NCBI GenBank assembly: GCA_035318505.1
Contig: DATHEQ010000351.1
Location: 26,642-90,641 of the forward strand
From: DASWDH01 sp035318505
Lineage (GTDB): Bacteria > Myxococcota_A > Polyangia > Polyangiales > Polyangiaceae
Direction: 5' to 3'
Length of the DNA stretch: 64,000 nucleotides
Part shown: positions 8,735 through 19,035 of the stretch, piece after piece
Numbering within the stretch: the stretch's first letter is position 1
How the letters are laid out: the number at the start of each line of letters is the position of its first letter
Made by a program: the position numbers and the translations under genes
Notes under the pieces: model-generated
The model's database searches: none
The model's input: only the letters and a program-made list of their open reading frames with translations
Told to the model about the DNA's origin: nothing

Positions 8735-9268
8735 GCAAAGAGTGCTGAGAGCGAATCGAAGACGGCGCGCTCGTCGTCCCCTCCATGCAGCGCGGGATCG
8801 TACGTGTACGCGCGGCTACGGGTGACTTGTTCGCCGGTCATGTTGTTGCTGCTCGTCTCGGTAACGCCCCGCTCCAACGACGCGGAGCTGACCGCCGAGG
8901 CCGGCGGTACGCCGCGGGTCCGCCATGGGCGCCGGTGTCGACGGAGGGCAAGTAGGTGAGAGCGCGGGCTGTAGGCTACGGCACGTGGCTCGCGATGGCC
9001 CCGTGCGATGGTGCATGCAGCCCACGTCGCGCGCGAAGCACGTGCTGTCGATCGGCACGACGGCTAGCGACGCCGAGAGCCACGAGCGACGGTGCTGTAC
9101 CAAACGGTAGCCTTTACATAAAGTTGGACTTGCGCGAAAATCAGTTTCGACGGGCCCGCGCGTTTTGCAGACATCACGCTTGCGATCAAAATCGAGATCA
9201 GAGCTGCGCATGCCGGGCGACACGAAGCCTCCATCGGCGATTGCCGCGATCTGATCCGTGAGGAAACG
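8735..9268. other. 534-bp intergenic region upstream of efflux operon
   Basis: No convincing gene. On the minus strand a frame from about 8950 to 8702 reads through GEQVTRSRAYTYDPALHGGD with plausible codon use, but it has no good start or ribosome binding site and overlaps the end of the preceding gene. It might be a gene remnant. The last 150 bp has a lower GC patch (TTTACATAAAGTTGGACTTG near 9113-9132) where the efflux-operon promoter could lie; TTTACA is a possible -35. No operator palindrome found. Confidence 0.35.
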
Positions 9269-10566
9269 ATGACACCTCCGACGAACGCACCGAACCCACT
9301 TGCCAACGAAACTGCCGAGCGACTCGGCGTGGGGCGCTCCAAGCGGGGCATCGTCCCGCTCATTCTGACGATCGTTGCGGTCACGGGGCTCGCGATAGGC
9401 GGCGCCGTGTATTGGCGGATGCGCGCCGAGGTCGCCAACCAGCCGACGTATGAGACGGCCAAAGTGGGCAAAGGCAACCTCAAGGTCACGATCACGGCGA
9501 CCGGAACCATCGAGAGCGTCGGCTCGGTGGAGGTCGGATCGGAGATCTCGGGGCGCGTCGACGATGTGCTGGTCAAATTCAACGAGGTCGTGAAAAAGGG
9601 GCAGATCCTCGCAAAGATCAACACCGAGCAGCTCAATGCGAAGCTCAAGGAGGCCAGGGCGCAGTCGATGGTCTCGGCTGCGAACCTGACGAGCGCCCGT
9701 GCGTCGCTCGAGGAGGCCGACGCAAAGGCCGCGCGGGCCAAGAACCTGACCGACAAGGGGCTGATGTCCGCGCAGGACCTGGACAGCGCGGTTTCCGCCG
9801 CGAAGAAGGCCAAGGCGTCGTTCGCGACCTCGCAGGCGCAGCAAGCTGTGTCGGCGGCATCGCTCGAGGCGGCGCAGTTCAACCTCGAAAAGGCGATCAT
9901 CCGATCGCCGGTGGACGGCGTCGTGCTGTCGCGGTCGGTCGAGCCCGGTCAGACGGTGGCGAGCAGCCTACAGTCTCCCGTGCTCTTCATCGTCGCCCAA
10001 GACCTGACGACGATGCGGCTCAAGGTGAATATCGACGAGGCCGACGTCGGCAACGTCCGCGAGGAGCAGGAGGCTTCGTTCACCGTGGATGCCTACCCGA
10101 AGAAAAAATTCCCTTCGACGGTGAAGTCGATCAAGAACGTGCCGACCGCGGGCAAGGACATCGTGACCTACGAAGCCGAGCTGAGCGTGTCCAACGAGGA
10201 GCGGCTGCTGCGTCCCGGCATGACGGCCACGGCAACGATCGTCACCGAGTCGCGCAAGGGGGCGCTGCTGGTGCCCAACGCGGCGCTCCGGTTCACGCCG
10301 CCGAAAGCGACCGCGCCCGCTGCCACCCCCAAGCCGTCCGGCGCGTTCGCGCTGCCGGGGATCGCCAAGCCGGGCAGGACGCGTCCCTCCGGCGCGACGG
10401 CGCCCGCGCGCAGCCCCGACAGCGCGCGCGTCTGGGTTCTGGACAAGGGGCAACCGGCGGCGGTGCCGGTGCAAACGGGGCTCACCGATGGAACGAATAC
10501 CGAGATCACCGGCGGCGACCTCGCCGAGGGGGCCGACATCATCGTCGACATCGTGGTGGGCAGCAA

Positions 10567-10570
<4 letters not shown>
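9269..10570 (+). CDS. HlyD/MacA-family periplasmic adaptor subunit of tripartite efflux pump
   Basis: A 433-residue membrane-fusion protein. The ATG at 9269 has GAGGA 4-5 bp upstream. A cytoplasmic start is followed by one membrane anchor (IVPLILTIVAVTGLAIGGAV, residues about 30-52). The lipoyl half-motifs lie on both sides of an alpha-helical hairpin (LKEARAQSMVSAANLTSARA and on to about residue 215). Then come IIRSPVDGVVLSRSVEPGQT, the classic second lipoyl half, a beta-barrel, and a Pro/Ala-rich stretch (about residues 350-385) before a membrane-proximal domain. It links the inner-membrane ABC transporter to the TolC-like protein encoded three genes on. Its stop overlaps the next start (GTGA, 10567-10570), so the genes are translationally coupled. 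Confidence 0.93.
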
Positions 10571-11258
<688 letters not shown>

Positions 11259-11262
<4 letters not shown>

Positions 11263-12464
11263 TTCGGGCAACGCTGCTCATGGCCATACGCGAGATCCGC
11301 AGAAACCTCATGCGGTCCGGCCTGACGATGCTCGGCGTCGTGATCGGGGTCGCGGCCGTGGTCGCGCTCGTTTCGATCGGACGGGCCGCCACCGCGCAGG
11401 TCACCGCGAGCATCTCGTCGCTCGGCAACAACATGCTCACCATCTCGCCCGGCGCCCTGCGACGCACCGCGGGGGGGGCGAGCGCCACGCCGTTCGAGCT
11501 CGACGACGTGGACGCCGTCGAACGGGAGATCCGTGGCCTCGTGGCGGTCGCGCCAACCGCGGGGCGAAGCACGATCATCGTTTTCGGCAATAAGAACTGG
11601 CGATGCTCGGTCAACGGAACCACGAACGCGTACCTGAAGGTTCGCAACTACAAGGTGGTCTCGGGCCGCGAGTTCACCGAAGAGGACGAGCGCACGAGCA
11701 AGTCGGTCTGCCTCATCGGAGCGACCACGAAGAACGAGCTTTTCGGCAAACAAGATCCGGTCGGCCAGCTCTTGCGCGTCGGGAAAATGCCCTGCGACGT
11801 CATCGGCACGCTCGGCTCGAAGGGCGAGGGAGGCGCGGGCACGGACCAGGACGACGTCGTGCTCATGCCCCTCTCGGCATACCAGCGCAAGATCTCGGGC
11901 AACCACGACGTGTCCAACGTCTACGTGTCGGTCGAAGAGGGGCGGCCGACCTCGATGGTCAAGGCCCAGCTCGAAGGGCTGATGCGCGAGCGGCGCAGGA
12001 TTGCGCCCGGCGCGGCCGACGACTTCAGCGTGCGCGACATGCAGGAGGTCGCGAGCGCCATGGTCGGGGCGACCTCGGCGCTGACCGGTCTGCTCGGCGC
12101 CATCGCCGCCGTGAGCCTGATCGTCGGCGGCATCGGCATCATGAACATCATGCTCGTGTCGGTCTCCGAGCGAACGCGCGAGATTGGCACCCGGCTCGCG
12201 ATCGGCGCGATCGGTACCGAGGTGCTCGCGCAGTTCTTGGTGGAGGCGGTGATGCTCTCCACCTGCGGCGGCATGATCGGGGCCGGGCTCGGCGTGGCGG
12301 GATCCGCCATCGCGTCCAAGGCGCTCGACATGCCCTTCGTGTTCGTTCCCGAGATCGTGATGCTCGCGTTCGTCTTCTCCGCCACCATCGGCGTGGTGTT
12401 CGGATATCTGCCCGCGCGCCAGGCGGCGAGGCTCAACCCCATCGAGGCTCTTCGTCATGAGTAA
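11259..12464 (+). CDS. MacB-like ABC transporter permease (FtsX family)
   Basis: A 401-residue permease with the MacB topology. TM1 is near the N terminus (MRSGLTMLGVVIGVAAVVAL). A large periplasmic domain spans about residues 55-275, starting at the 'SLGNNMLTISPG' segment typical of MacB. Three C-terminal helices follow: LLGAIAAVSLIVGGIGIMNI, EVLAQFLVEAVMLSTCGGMI and VMLAFVFSATIGVVFGYLPA. The family motif SERTREIGTRLAIGA is present, and the end reads PARQAARLNPIEALRHE. The GTG at 11259 was chosen because it overlaps the ATPase stop (GTGA) and is followed at once by the conserved start. With its neighbours it forms a MacAB-TolC-like pump; the substrate is not evident (antibiotics, peptides or lipoproteins are known for relatives). 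Confidence 0.93.
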
Positions 12465-13968
12465 CCGTGCATCGCGTGTATTGGGCATAGCCGTCTTCGC
12501 GCTGACTCTGGGTCTATCCTCGAAGGGTCGGGCCGACGAGGACGTTCCGGAGATTCCAATCGATCCCGGGCGCGTCGTCGATTTCACCATCGCATCGCAC
12601 CCGACGCTGCGCGCCTCGATCCTCGACCTTCGCAGTGCCGAGCGCGAGCTGGAGTTCGAAGAAGGGCGCTACCCGTACACGCTGCAGCTCGTAGGGGGTG
12701 CCACGCGATCGACGACGGCGTCGGCCCGCGACGGGGTATCGTCGGTGTCGACGCAGGATTCGGTGAACGTGGGCACGCAGATCTCGCGCACTTTTCCGAC
12801 GGGCACGCGCGCCGCGATCAGCATCGACGGCGCCCAGGAGCTGCATCGGACGCCCGTCGAAAGCGGTCCTACGTACGGGAGCGCCGTGCGCGCCTCGATC
12901 GCCCAACCGCTGATGCGCGGTGCGGGTACGACTATCGGCGAGCAGGGCCTGCGGCTCGCCCGCATCAACCGGACGGTGGCGGAGCTCGCACGCAACCGGG
13001 TCGCAAGCGAGCTGACCCGGGACGTGCTCATCGGCTACTGGGAGCTATGGTTCGCCCACTCCGCGGTCCGCATCGAGCGCGGTGCGCGAAGACTCGCCAG
13101 ACGCGAACTGAATGAAGCCAACCAAAAGATCGCCGAAGGGGTGCTGCCCCCCGTCGACGCGCTCTTGTTCGAGACGCGCCTGGCGTCGTTGGAGGAGAGC
13201 GTCCTTTCTGCGATCGCGACCCGCCGCCAGCGCGCGCTCAGCCTTTCGCAACAGATCGGCGCGCCCGAGGTATTCTCCGCCGATCTGGTCACGAGCGCCG
13301 AGAGCCCGCCCCAGGCCCCGCCCGTCCCGGTGCGCGCTCAGGCCCTGCAGATCGCGCTCTCGACCTCGCCAGAAGTGCAAGAGCTCGCGTCGCAGCTGCG
13401 TTCGGCCCAGGAGCGCATGTCGACCGCCGGGGACGCGTACCGCCCCCGACTCGACGTCGAGGGATACATGCAACTCGCCGGCGCCGGGGACCGCACCGTG
13501 GCGCCCGTCCTGCAGCAGATCGGCCGCGCGTCGGCGACGAGCGTGCACCTGGGGCTCGTCTACGAGTTGCCGCTCGATCAATCCCGCAAGGTGGCCGAGC
13601 GCGCGCAGGCGCTGCTCGCGGTTCGAATGGCGGAAGAAAGGCTCCGGGCGGCCCGCCAGCGCACGCAGCTCGACATCGACTCGGTGCTCGTCGAAGAGCA
13701 GATGGCTCACGAGCGCGTGTCGCTCGCCGACCAGACCGCGAAGCGGGCCGAGGCCCAGCTCGACGCCGAGCGCCAGAGGCTCGAGGCCGGAACGGGGCTC
13801 CCGATCAACATCCGGCAGGCGCAGGACGACCTCAGGCAGGCGCAGCTGCGCGCCGTACGGGCGAAGGTGGATCTTTGGGAATCGGTTCTCGCGCGGCAGC
13901 ACCTGACGGGCGTGCTGCTGCAGCAGATTAGCGCGCGCGTTGAGGCGGCGGATCAGCAGACGCGGTGA
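12457..13968 (+). CDS. TolC-family outer-membrane efflux protein
   Basis: A 503-residue protein that starts inside the end of the permease gene (8 bp overlap). The signal peptide is MSNRASRVLGIAVFALTLGL. Two related halves have long Ala/Arg/Glu-rich helices, for example LRLARINRTVAELARNRVAS in the first half and ERAQALLAVRMAEERLRAAR in the second, as in the TolC helical barrel. Beta-strand segments occur between them (YPYTLQLVGG, LDVEGYMQLAGAGD). It would be the outer-membrane exit duct of the pump encoded just upstream. The last gene of the operon; no terminator hairpin stands out after it. Confidence 0.9.
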   Translation: MSNRASRVLGIAVFALTLGLSSKGRADEDVPEIPIDPGRVVDFTIASHPTLRASILDLRSAERELEFEEGRYPYTLQLVGGATRSTTASARDGVSSVSTQDSVNVGTQISRTFPTGTRAAISIDGAQELHRTPVESGPTYGSAVRASIAQPLMRGAGTTIGEQGLRLARINRTVAELARNRVASELTRDVLIGYWELWFAHSAVRIERGARRLARRELNEANQKIAEGVLPPVDALLFETRLASLEESVLSAIATRRQRALSLSQQIGAPEVFSADLVTSAESPPQAPPVPVRAQALQIALSTSPEVQELASQLRSAQERMSTAGDAYRPRLDVEGYMQLAGAGDRTVAPVLQQIGRASATSVHLGLVYELPLDQSRKVAERAQALLAVRMAEERLRAARQRTQLDIDSVLVEEQMAHERVSLADQTAKRAEAQLDAERQRLEAGTGLPINIRQAQDDLRQAQLRAVRAKVDLWESVLARQHLTGVLLQQISARVEAADQQTR

Positions 13969-13973
13969 AGGCG

Positions 13974-14183
13974 CTACGCGAGGTTCAGCGTTCCCGTGAA
14001 TCGCGGGTCGCCCCAGCCAGCCATGGGAACTCCCACTGCGTTTGCTAAAGAGGCGAGAAGCTTGTTGTGCGCCTCGGCTTTGAGGTCGATGAGCCGATGG
14101 GTGCGGATGCCCATGTTGGCGCCGGCGGCGACGATGATCGGCATCTTCACGACCGTGTGCCCAGTCCAGCGAGCGACGATCAA
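13974..14183 (-). pseudogene. DUF1552 protein C-terminal remnant
   Basis: Reading leftward, the last 69 codons of a DUF1552 protein remain: GHTVVKMPIIVAAGANMGI, then THRLIDLKAEAHNKLLASLANAVG and GWGDPRFTGTLNLA, ending in a stop. I recognise the family from its conserved ending (HN.LL.SLANA.G, then 'GTL'). An in-frame TGA stands directly before this stretch at 14184-14186, the first codon is at best TTG, and no upstream part of the roughly 400-residue family is visible. DUF1552 genes usually accompany DUF1592/DUF1588 cytochrome-like proteins in planctomycetes and myxobacteria; none is here. Confidence 0.6.
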
Positions 14184-14186
14184 TCA

Positions 14187-14543
14187 GCGCGAGCATTCCG
14201 CGAGGCGGGCATCGTTCTCATGCTGCCCTCGCTCCGAGGAGGCAATGGCAATCCCGGTCATCGGGAGCTCATGTTCGGCGAAGTCGATGACGTTCTCGCT
14301 GCCATCGACTTCGCCGAAAAGGGCGTGAAACCGGTGAGCAATGCTTCGAGTCTCCCGTTTCTCACGCGCGGAGCGGGATCTGCGCCAGTGAAAACATTGA
14401 CCGTCGAAGGAGTCGATCACTTCGGCGTCCTCGCGCCCATCACGCGCTTGCTCGCCACCAAGATCAATGCCGATAGCGGCTCGCGGTCGAACATTGCAAT
14501 CTCCCAGGCCGAACTCGCCGCCGCCGTCAAAGCGCGGCCGTGA
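14187..14543 (+). pseudogene. Alpha/beta hydrolase (prolyl-oligopeptidase-like) remnant with internal deletion
   Basis: The plus strand begins with SARAFREAGIVLMLPSLRGG, then GNPGHRELMFGEVDDVLAAI, which matches the strand before the nucleophile elbow of S9-type hydrolases. After DFAEKG the expected nucleophile region is missing. The reading jumps to TLTVEGVDHFGVLAPITRLL, then NIAISQAELAAAV, the C-terminal part with the catalytic His region. So about 100 residues, including the Ser elbow, are lost, and no start or signal is left upstream. It abuts the DUF1552 remnant on the other strand, suggesting a deletion junction near 14184. Confidence 0.55.
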
Positions 14544-14649
14544 CTGAGCGGTGCCGTCGATGCGTGACGGCGGCTGATTGTGCCTGGGATTGACCGTGCA
14601 GCGAACACGCCAGGTCAACCTCGGATTCACGCGACGCGGACAAAATAAC

Positions 14650-15999
14650 TCATCGGTCTGGCGGATGAGTCCCGCCGAGGAATTCGCTCTCCGTAAATCG
14701 CCGCTCTAGCTGGTGCCAGTTTGCGCGCGCGCCGAGCTGCGCAAGCACGGACATGACGCCAAAGCGGATGCGAATCATGAAAAGGAACTCACCCGGTAAG
14801 TGAAGCTTGAGGAGCTCACGCTTGGCCTCGACAACCGCGCCGAATGGCTTGGCTTCGCCGGGCTCGACGGCAAGGGTTTCGTCGCGCAGCATCGGCCCGT
14901 AGAACGATCGGATGAGTTTCCGTGCTGTTTCGAAATCGTACGTCTGACCTTCCTCGACGAAGCCAACATCAAGCAGTGCTCGGTGCAAGGCGTCCCGGGT
15001 GTCCGTGTGAGCGGCGCGGGTGAGCCCCGCGAGCTTCTGCACGAGCGCGCGGTCGAATTCTCGGGTCGAACCGTAATCGAGCATCGCGATTCGGCCATCG
15101 TGCTGGACGATGTAGTTGCCGGGATGTGGATCCCAATTGTAGAGGCCGCGGCGGAAGAGTGTCCCGACGTAGAACTCGAAGAGCGCCTCTCCAAGCCGAT
15201 CACGCTCGGATTGCGGCGGATTCGTGGCAAGAAAGTCGTCGAAGCGTAGCCCCTCGATCCACGAGCTCGTGAGCACACGGCGCGAGGAATACAGCGGATG
15301 CGTGGCGGGGACGGTGAGGGTGGCGTGACCGGCGTAGATACGAGCAAAGCGTTCCTGGTAGCGTGCCTCGCGCTCGTAGTCGCATTCTTCGATAAGGGCG
15401 CGGCGTGCCGCGCCCACGACCGCGTCCACGTTGGCGCCCGGGGCGAGGAGTTTCGCAAAGGGCGTTCCCAGTGCGGCCGGTCGGAAGTCGCTGGCGATGG
15501 CTGTCTCGATTCCCGGGTATTGAATTTTGACTGCGACGTCCTCACCGGTCGGCAATCGGGCTCGATGGACTTGACCGATCGAGGCAGCAGCAGCGGGCGA
15601 GGGACTCATTTGCGCGAGGAGCGGTGGTGCCTGCTTCCCGAGCTCTGCGGTAACGATTTCGACGACGCGCTCGAACGGCATGGGAGGCGAGTGCGTCTGC
15701 AGCAGGGCAAGTGCGCCCTTCATCTCGGGAGGCATGTCGAGCTCGAGGTAGCTCATGAGTTGCCCCACCTTCATCGCGACGCCCTTCAGCTGTCCCACTG
15801 ACGCCGCGAAGGCGACGAGTGATTCGACGTTTTTCGCGATCTCGCCAGCATCTTTGCCGCGCAGCGCGAGGCGGGCTCCACGCAGGCCGGCCACCGCGGT
15901 CCGCCCCAGTCGACCGAGCGATGTGGTGGGGAGCTTTGCGTCCAATGCGAGCAAGCGTCGTTCGAGTTCTTCGCGCAGCGAGCGGCGACCGTCATTCAT
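14650..15999 (-). CDS. ABC1/AarF/UbiB-family atypical kinase-like protein
   Basis: A 449-residue protein of the UbiB/COQ8/ADCK family. It shows the KxGQ signature (MKVGQLMSYLELDMPPEM), the Ala-rich loop ASIGQVHRA, the kinase lysine in VAVKIQYPG, DPHPGNY (catalytic loop with HPGN) and MLDYG in place of DFG. Length and order of motifs fit a complete member. Relatives support ubiquinone synthesis or lipid handling and have ATPase activity; in bacteria outside the ubi cluster the role is unclear. The start at ATG 15999 has a poor ribosome binding site. No quinone genes lie nearby. Confidence 0.88.
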   Translation of the reverse strand: MNDGRRSLREELERRLLALDAKLPTTSLGRLGRTAVAGLRGARLALRGKDAGEIAKNVESLVAFAASVGQLKGVAMKVGQLMSYLELDMPPEMKGALALLQTHSPPMPFERVVEIVTAELGKQAPPLLAQMSPSPAAAASIGQVHRARLPTGEDVAVKIQYPGIETAIASDFRPAALGTPFAKLLAPGANVDAVVGAARRALIEECDYEREARYQERFARIYAGHATLTVPATHPLYSSRRVLTSSWIEGLRFDDFLATNPPQSERDRLGEALFEFYVGTLFRRGLYNWDPHPGNYIVQHDGRIAMLDYGSTREFDRALVQKLAGLTRAAHTDTRDALHRALLDVGFVEEGQTYDFETARKLIRSFYGPMLRDETLAVEPGEAKPFGAVVEAKRELLKLHLPGEFLFMIRIRFGVMSVLAQLGARANWHQLERRFTESEFLGGTHPPDR

Positions 16000-16197
16000 G
16001 AGCAGCTCTGCTTGCGGGTCTCGATCCGACCTTGCACGTCGAGGTAGTGACGAGCAGTATCACGGCGAGACCCAGCGTGACGAAACGGCCGCAGCTCTCC
16101 AGCGGCGGCTGGAGCTCGAGATAGCCCACGAGCCACGGAGCGCCATTCGCCAACTCCGACGGCCGTCGCGCCCGGCTCGCCGCAAGCGCTGGTGCAT

Positions 16198-17670
16198 CTA
16201 CGGCGAGTGCTGGAAGTCGCCGATCTGCGGGTAACGCATCTGCGGCCCGGAAAAGAACGCCTTGCGATCGACGCAAAGGAGCGTTTCCTCGAGGGCGGCG
16301 GTGGTGACGGCATTGACGATGTTGATGGCGACCTTTGCATCCACCGTTCCGCATTTGGCGAGGGCGGAGAGGAAGGCAGCCCCGCAAACGCCGGCCGCGG
16401 TTGCGACTTCGATGGCTCGCTTGCCGTTGGGGTTCGTTTCCCAGCAAAGGTCGGTCACGTTGATGTGGTCGGCGCCCGTGATCCCCACCAAACGCTTGGG
16501 CGCCGGCGAGCCGGCGTAGCCGCTTTGATCTCCCGAATAGGCGAGGACGGTATCTGCCATTCCTGACACGATGAGCGAGGACTTGAGCGTCGAGGACGCG
16601 GCCACGGCGGCATTGGTCGCGATCGGCATGTCGACTTGCACGTTCGGTTTGGTACTGAAGTTTCCGGCGTTCCACGCGCCTTGGCTGTGTCCGCTGATGC
16701 CGATCCTCGTCATGTCGGCAGACGATCCGAGAAAGGCGAAGTCACCGGACTTCATCGTCAGGCCGGCGATGATGGCGTCCACATCGCGGCCGAGATCCTG
16801 CAAAACGCCCGAGCCCATGCAGAGGCCCAAGCTCGCGCCCGCCAAAAAGTCGGTAAGGTAAAGGCCGAAGTGATCGGCTGCGACCACGACGAACCCGCGG
16901 CTCGCCCACTGGGTCATGGTCGAAAGTGACGCTGTTCGGAAAGACCCGGTGCCGTGGATGAAGATGACCCCCGGGTACGGACCGTGACTCGCGTCGATAG
17001 GGAGATCGCGGTAGCAGTTGCACTTCTGCAGTGAGTTGTCGGCCGGAGGAATCTTCGACGCCTGACCGGGCGGCAGCCAAGCCGTAAGGTCATAGGTAGC
17101 GATCGATTGGCCCACCTCGCTCCCGATCGCTGCGGGGTACCAAACTTCGGCGACGAGCGAAGCACCGGCGACGGGGATTTTGACGGTCTTGACACCGACG
17201 GGCCACGGTCCGGCCACGGCGGGGTCGTCGGAGGCCTGATAGAGTTTCGTCGTTCCGCAGCCGTTGACGGTCGGAGGTACGGCGGCGTCACCGGTGACAG
17301 CGTCGCGACTCGCGGCGTCCATTTCGCTACCGCCGGTATCGGTGTTTCCGCCGGTGTCCATTGATCTTCCGGCATCCCTTGCGTCGTCGCTCGCCGGCGC
17401 GGCGTCCGCGGGAGCTGTGCCGCCCGATCCTGCTGCCGCGCCGGTCCCGCCGCGTCCCGCTTCGTTCGTACCACCCGTGCCGCCCGCACCGCCGCGGCCG
17501 CTTGTGCCTGCACCGCTGGATCCGGTGGACCCACCCGTATTCGACGCGTCGACCCCATCGCCAGCCGCGCCGGTCGATCCAGCCGGTCCGGAACCCTGTG
17601 GACTGTTATCGGAATCGGAGCAAGCGAGCATTCCAATGCCCGCGAGAAACGCAGCTGCGATGAGTCTCAT
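16198..17670 (-). CDS. Alpha/beta-hydrolase lipoprotein (chlorophyllase/PET-hydrolase-like)
   Basis: A 490-residue lipoprotein. The ATG at 17670 yields the signal MRLIAAAFLAGIGMLAC (lipobox MLAC), with GGA 9 bp upstream. A long Gly/Ala/Asp spacer (about residues 20-135) leads to an alpha/beta hydrolase domain. It has the oxyanion motif IFIHGTG, nucleophile elbow GISGHSQGAW, a likely acid in IVSGMADTVLAYSGD and the His in VGITGADHINVTD. Several cysteines (QKCNCYRD, GLCMGSG, DLCWET) may form disulphides. The family covers esterases of the chlorophyllase, platelet-activating-factor-acetylhydrolase and polyester-hydrolase kind. It is likely displayed on the cell surface; substrate unknown. Confidence 0.85.
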   Translation of the reverse strand: MRLIAAAFLAGIGMLACSDSDNSPQGSGPAGSTGAAGDGVDASNTGGSTGSSGAGTSGRGGAGGTGGTNEAGRGGTGAAAGSGGTAPADAAPASDDARDAGRSMDTGGNTDTGGSEMDAASRDAVTGDAAVPPTVNGCGTTKLYQASDDPAVAGPWPVGVKTVKIPVAGASLVAEVWYPAAIGSEVGQSIATYDLTAWLPPGQASKIPPADNSLQKCNCYRDLPIDASHGPYPGVIFIHGTGSFRTASLSTMTQWASRGFVVVAADHFGLYLTDFLAGASLGLCMGSGVLQDLGRDVDAIIAGLTMKSGDFAFLGSSADMTRIGISGHSQGAWNAGNFSTKPNVQVDMPIATNAAVAASSTLKSSLIVSGMADTVLAYSGDQSGYAGSPAPKRLVGITGADHINVTDLCWETNPNGKRAIEVATAAGVCGAAFLSALAKCGTVDAKVAINIVNAVTTAALEETLLCVDRKAFFSGPQMRYPQIGDFQHSP

Positions 17671-17873
17671 GATGCGATTTCCAAACTGCTCAGGGAAAAA
17701 GCTCGCAGGCATTTCTCCTTTCTCATCCGGGCGCTCCTCGTGCCGTCACGATGCCGCAAAATGTCGCGCGCGACAGTTGCTTTAGACGCCAATTCATTCA
17801 CTCGGCGGGACAGATCGATGGGCGCGAGGCAGGAGGTTCCGGGTTGTGAGGGGATCGACTATCCTCGCCTCCC

Positions 17874-19028
17874 ATGCGACCCCTCGTGATGATCCCCGGG
17901 CCCATCGAGATCGACGACGCGGTGGTGCGTGCTCTCGGCCGTCCGCCCAAGAGCCACCTCGATCCTGAATTCATCGAAACATTCGGGCGCGCTCTCGAAA
18001 AGCTGCGCCAGGTGTTTCAGGCGCCGAAGGGGCAGCCCTTCATCGTCGCCGGGAGCGGCACACTGGCCATGGAAATGGCCGTGGCGAACTTGGTCGAGCC
18101 GGGCGATCGCGCGGTCGTCGTCGAAATTGGCTATTTCGGCGCGCGCATGGCGGACATCCTCGAGCGGCACGGCGCGGCGGTGACGCGCGTCGGCGCAGAG
18201 CCCGGCGCGGTGCCGGCCATGGCGGATGTGACCCGCGCGCTCACCGGGTGCAAGCTGCTCGCCATCACGCACGTCGATACGTCGACCGCGGTGCGCAACG
18301 ACGTCCGCGCGCTGGCGGCGCTCGGCCGAGAGCAAGGCGCGCTCGTGGTCGTCGACGGGGTTTGCTCGGTCGGCGGCGAAGAGCTTTTGCAAGAAGCGTG
18401 GGGCGTCGACGTCGTGCTCACCGCGAGCCAAAAGGCGATCGGCGCGCCGCCCGGGCTCGCTCTCCTCGTCGTTTCCGAACGCGCGCTTGCTGCGTGGCGG
18501 GCGCGCAAACACAAGGTCGCGTCGTATTATGCCGATTTTGCGCTGTGGCTACCGATCATGGAAGCGTACGAAGCACGTAAACCGAAGTACTTCGCGACGC
18601 CGGCGGTGAACCTCGTCGAAGCGCTCGACGAAAGCTTGCGCGTGCTGCTCGGCGACGGCGTGTCCAAGCGCGTCGAAATGCATCGCCGCACGGCGGGCGC
18701 CTTTCGCGCGGCGTGGATGGCGCTCGAGCTACAACAACTGCCCACGAGCAGCGAGCATGCGGCGACGACGCTGAGCGCCGTGTACTACCCGGCGGGCATC
18801 GATGCCACGCTGGTCGGCGCGGTGCGCAAAGAAGGCGTCGTCATTGCCGGCGGACTGCATCCCCAGCTCGGACCGAAGTATTTTCGCGTCGGCCATATGG
18901 GTGCATGCGCGCCAGCGGACGTGCTCGCCGCGGTGGGGGCCATCGAGCGCGCCCTGGCCACGCTCGGCCATAAGCCGCACGCGATCGGTCGCGCCGTCGC
19001 CGCGGCGCAAGCCGCGCTATTCGTTTAG
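17874..19028 (+). CDS. Class V aminotransferase, alanine-glyoxylate / serine-pyruvate type
   Basis: A 384-residue PLP enzyme of fold type I, class V. It opens with MIPGPIEIDDAVVRALGRPP, which resembles AGXT ('PGP..+...V..A+..P..H'). It has GSGTLAMEMA, the THVDTSTAVRND loop, VVVDGVCSVGGEEL with the PLP-contacting Asp, and the Schiff-base Lys187 in LTASQKAIGAPPG. Near the C terminus GPKYFRVGHMG carries the substrate-carboxylate Arg. Family members convert alanine plus glyoxylate to pyruvate plus glycine, or act on serine or phosphonates. The start at ATG 17874 lacks a strong ribosome binding site. The gene converges with the acyl-CoA dehydrogenase, the stops being 7 bp apart. Confidence 0.88.
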   Translation: MRPLVMIPGPIEIDDAVVRALGRPPKSHLDPEFIETFGRALEKLRQVFQAPKGQPFIVAGSGTLAMEMAVANLVEPGDRAVVVEIGYFGARMADILERHGAAVTRVGAEPGAVPAMADVTRALTGCKLLAITHVDTSTAVRNDVRALAALGREQGALVVVDGVCSVGGEELLQEAWGVDVVLTASQKAIGAPPGLALLVVSERALAAWRARKHKVASYYADFALWLPIMEAYEARKPKYFATPAVNLVEALDESLRVLLGDGVSKRVEMHRRTAGAFRAAWMALELQQLPTSSEHAATTLSAVYYPAGIDATLVGAVRKEGVVIAGGLHPQLGPKYFRVGHMGACAPADVLAAVGAIERALATLGHKPHAIGRAVAAAQAALFV

Positions 19029-19035
19029 AGCTGTT

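Noticed and set aside
8702..8950. Minus-strand frame containing GEQVTRSRAYTYDPALHGGD
   Set aside because: Plausible wording but no start or ribosome binding site, and its 3' end runs under the preceding gene.
8816..9844. Long open frame on the minus strand opposite the HlyD-like gene
   Set aside because: It is antisense to a clear adaptor gene and shows Arg/Leu-rich composition typical of high-GC shadow frames, with no recognisable domain.
13045..14196. 383-codon minus-strand frame opposite the TolC-like gene
   Set aside because: Shadow of a well-supported outer-membrane efflux gene. Only the last part (13974-14183, in another frame) has a real protein signature.
15992..16197. Possible small membrane protein ending just at the start of the ABC1 gene (GRFVTLGLAVILLVTTST)
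   Set aside because: The hydrophobic stretch is attractive, but no start codon with a ribosome binding site is seen; at best a GTG would give 45 residues. Too weak to call.
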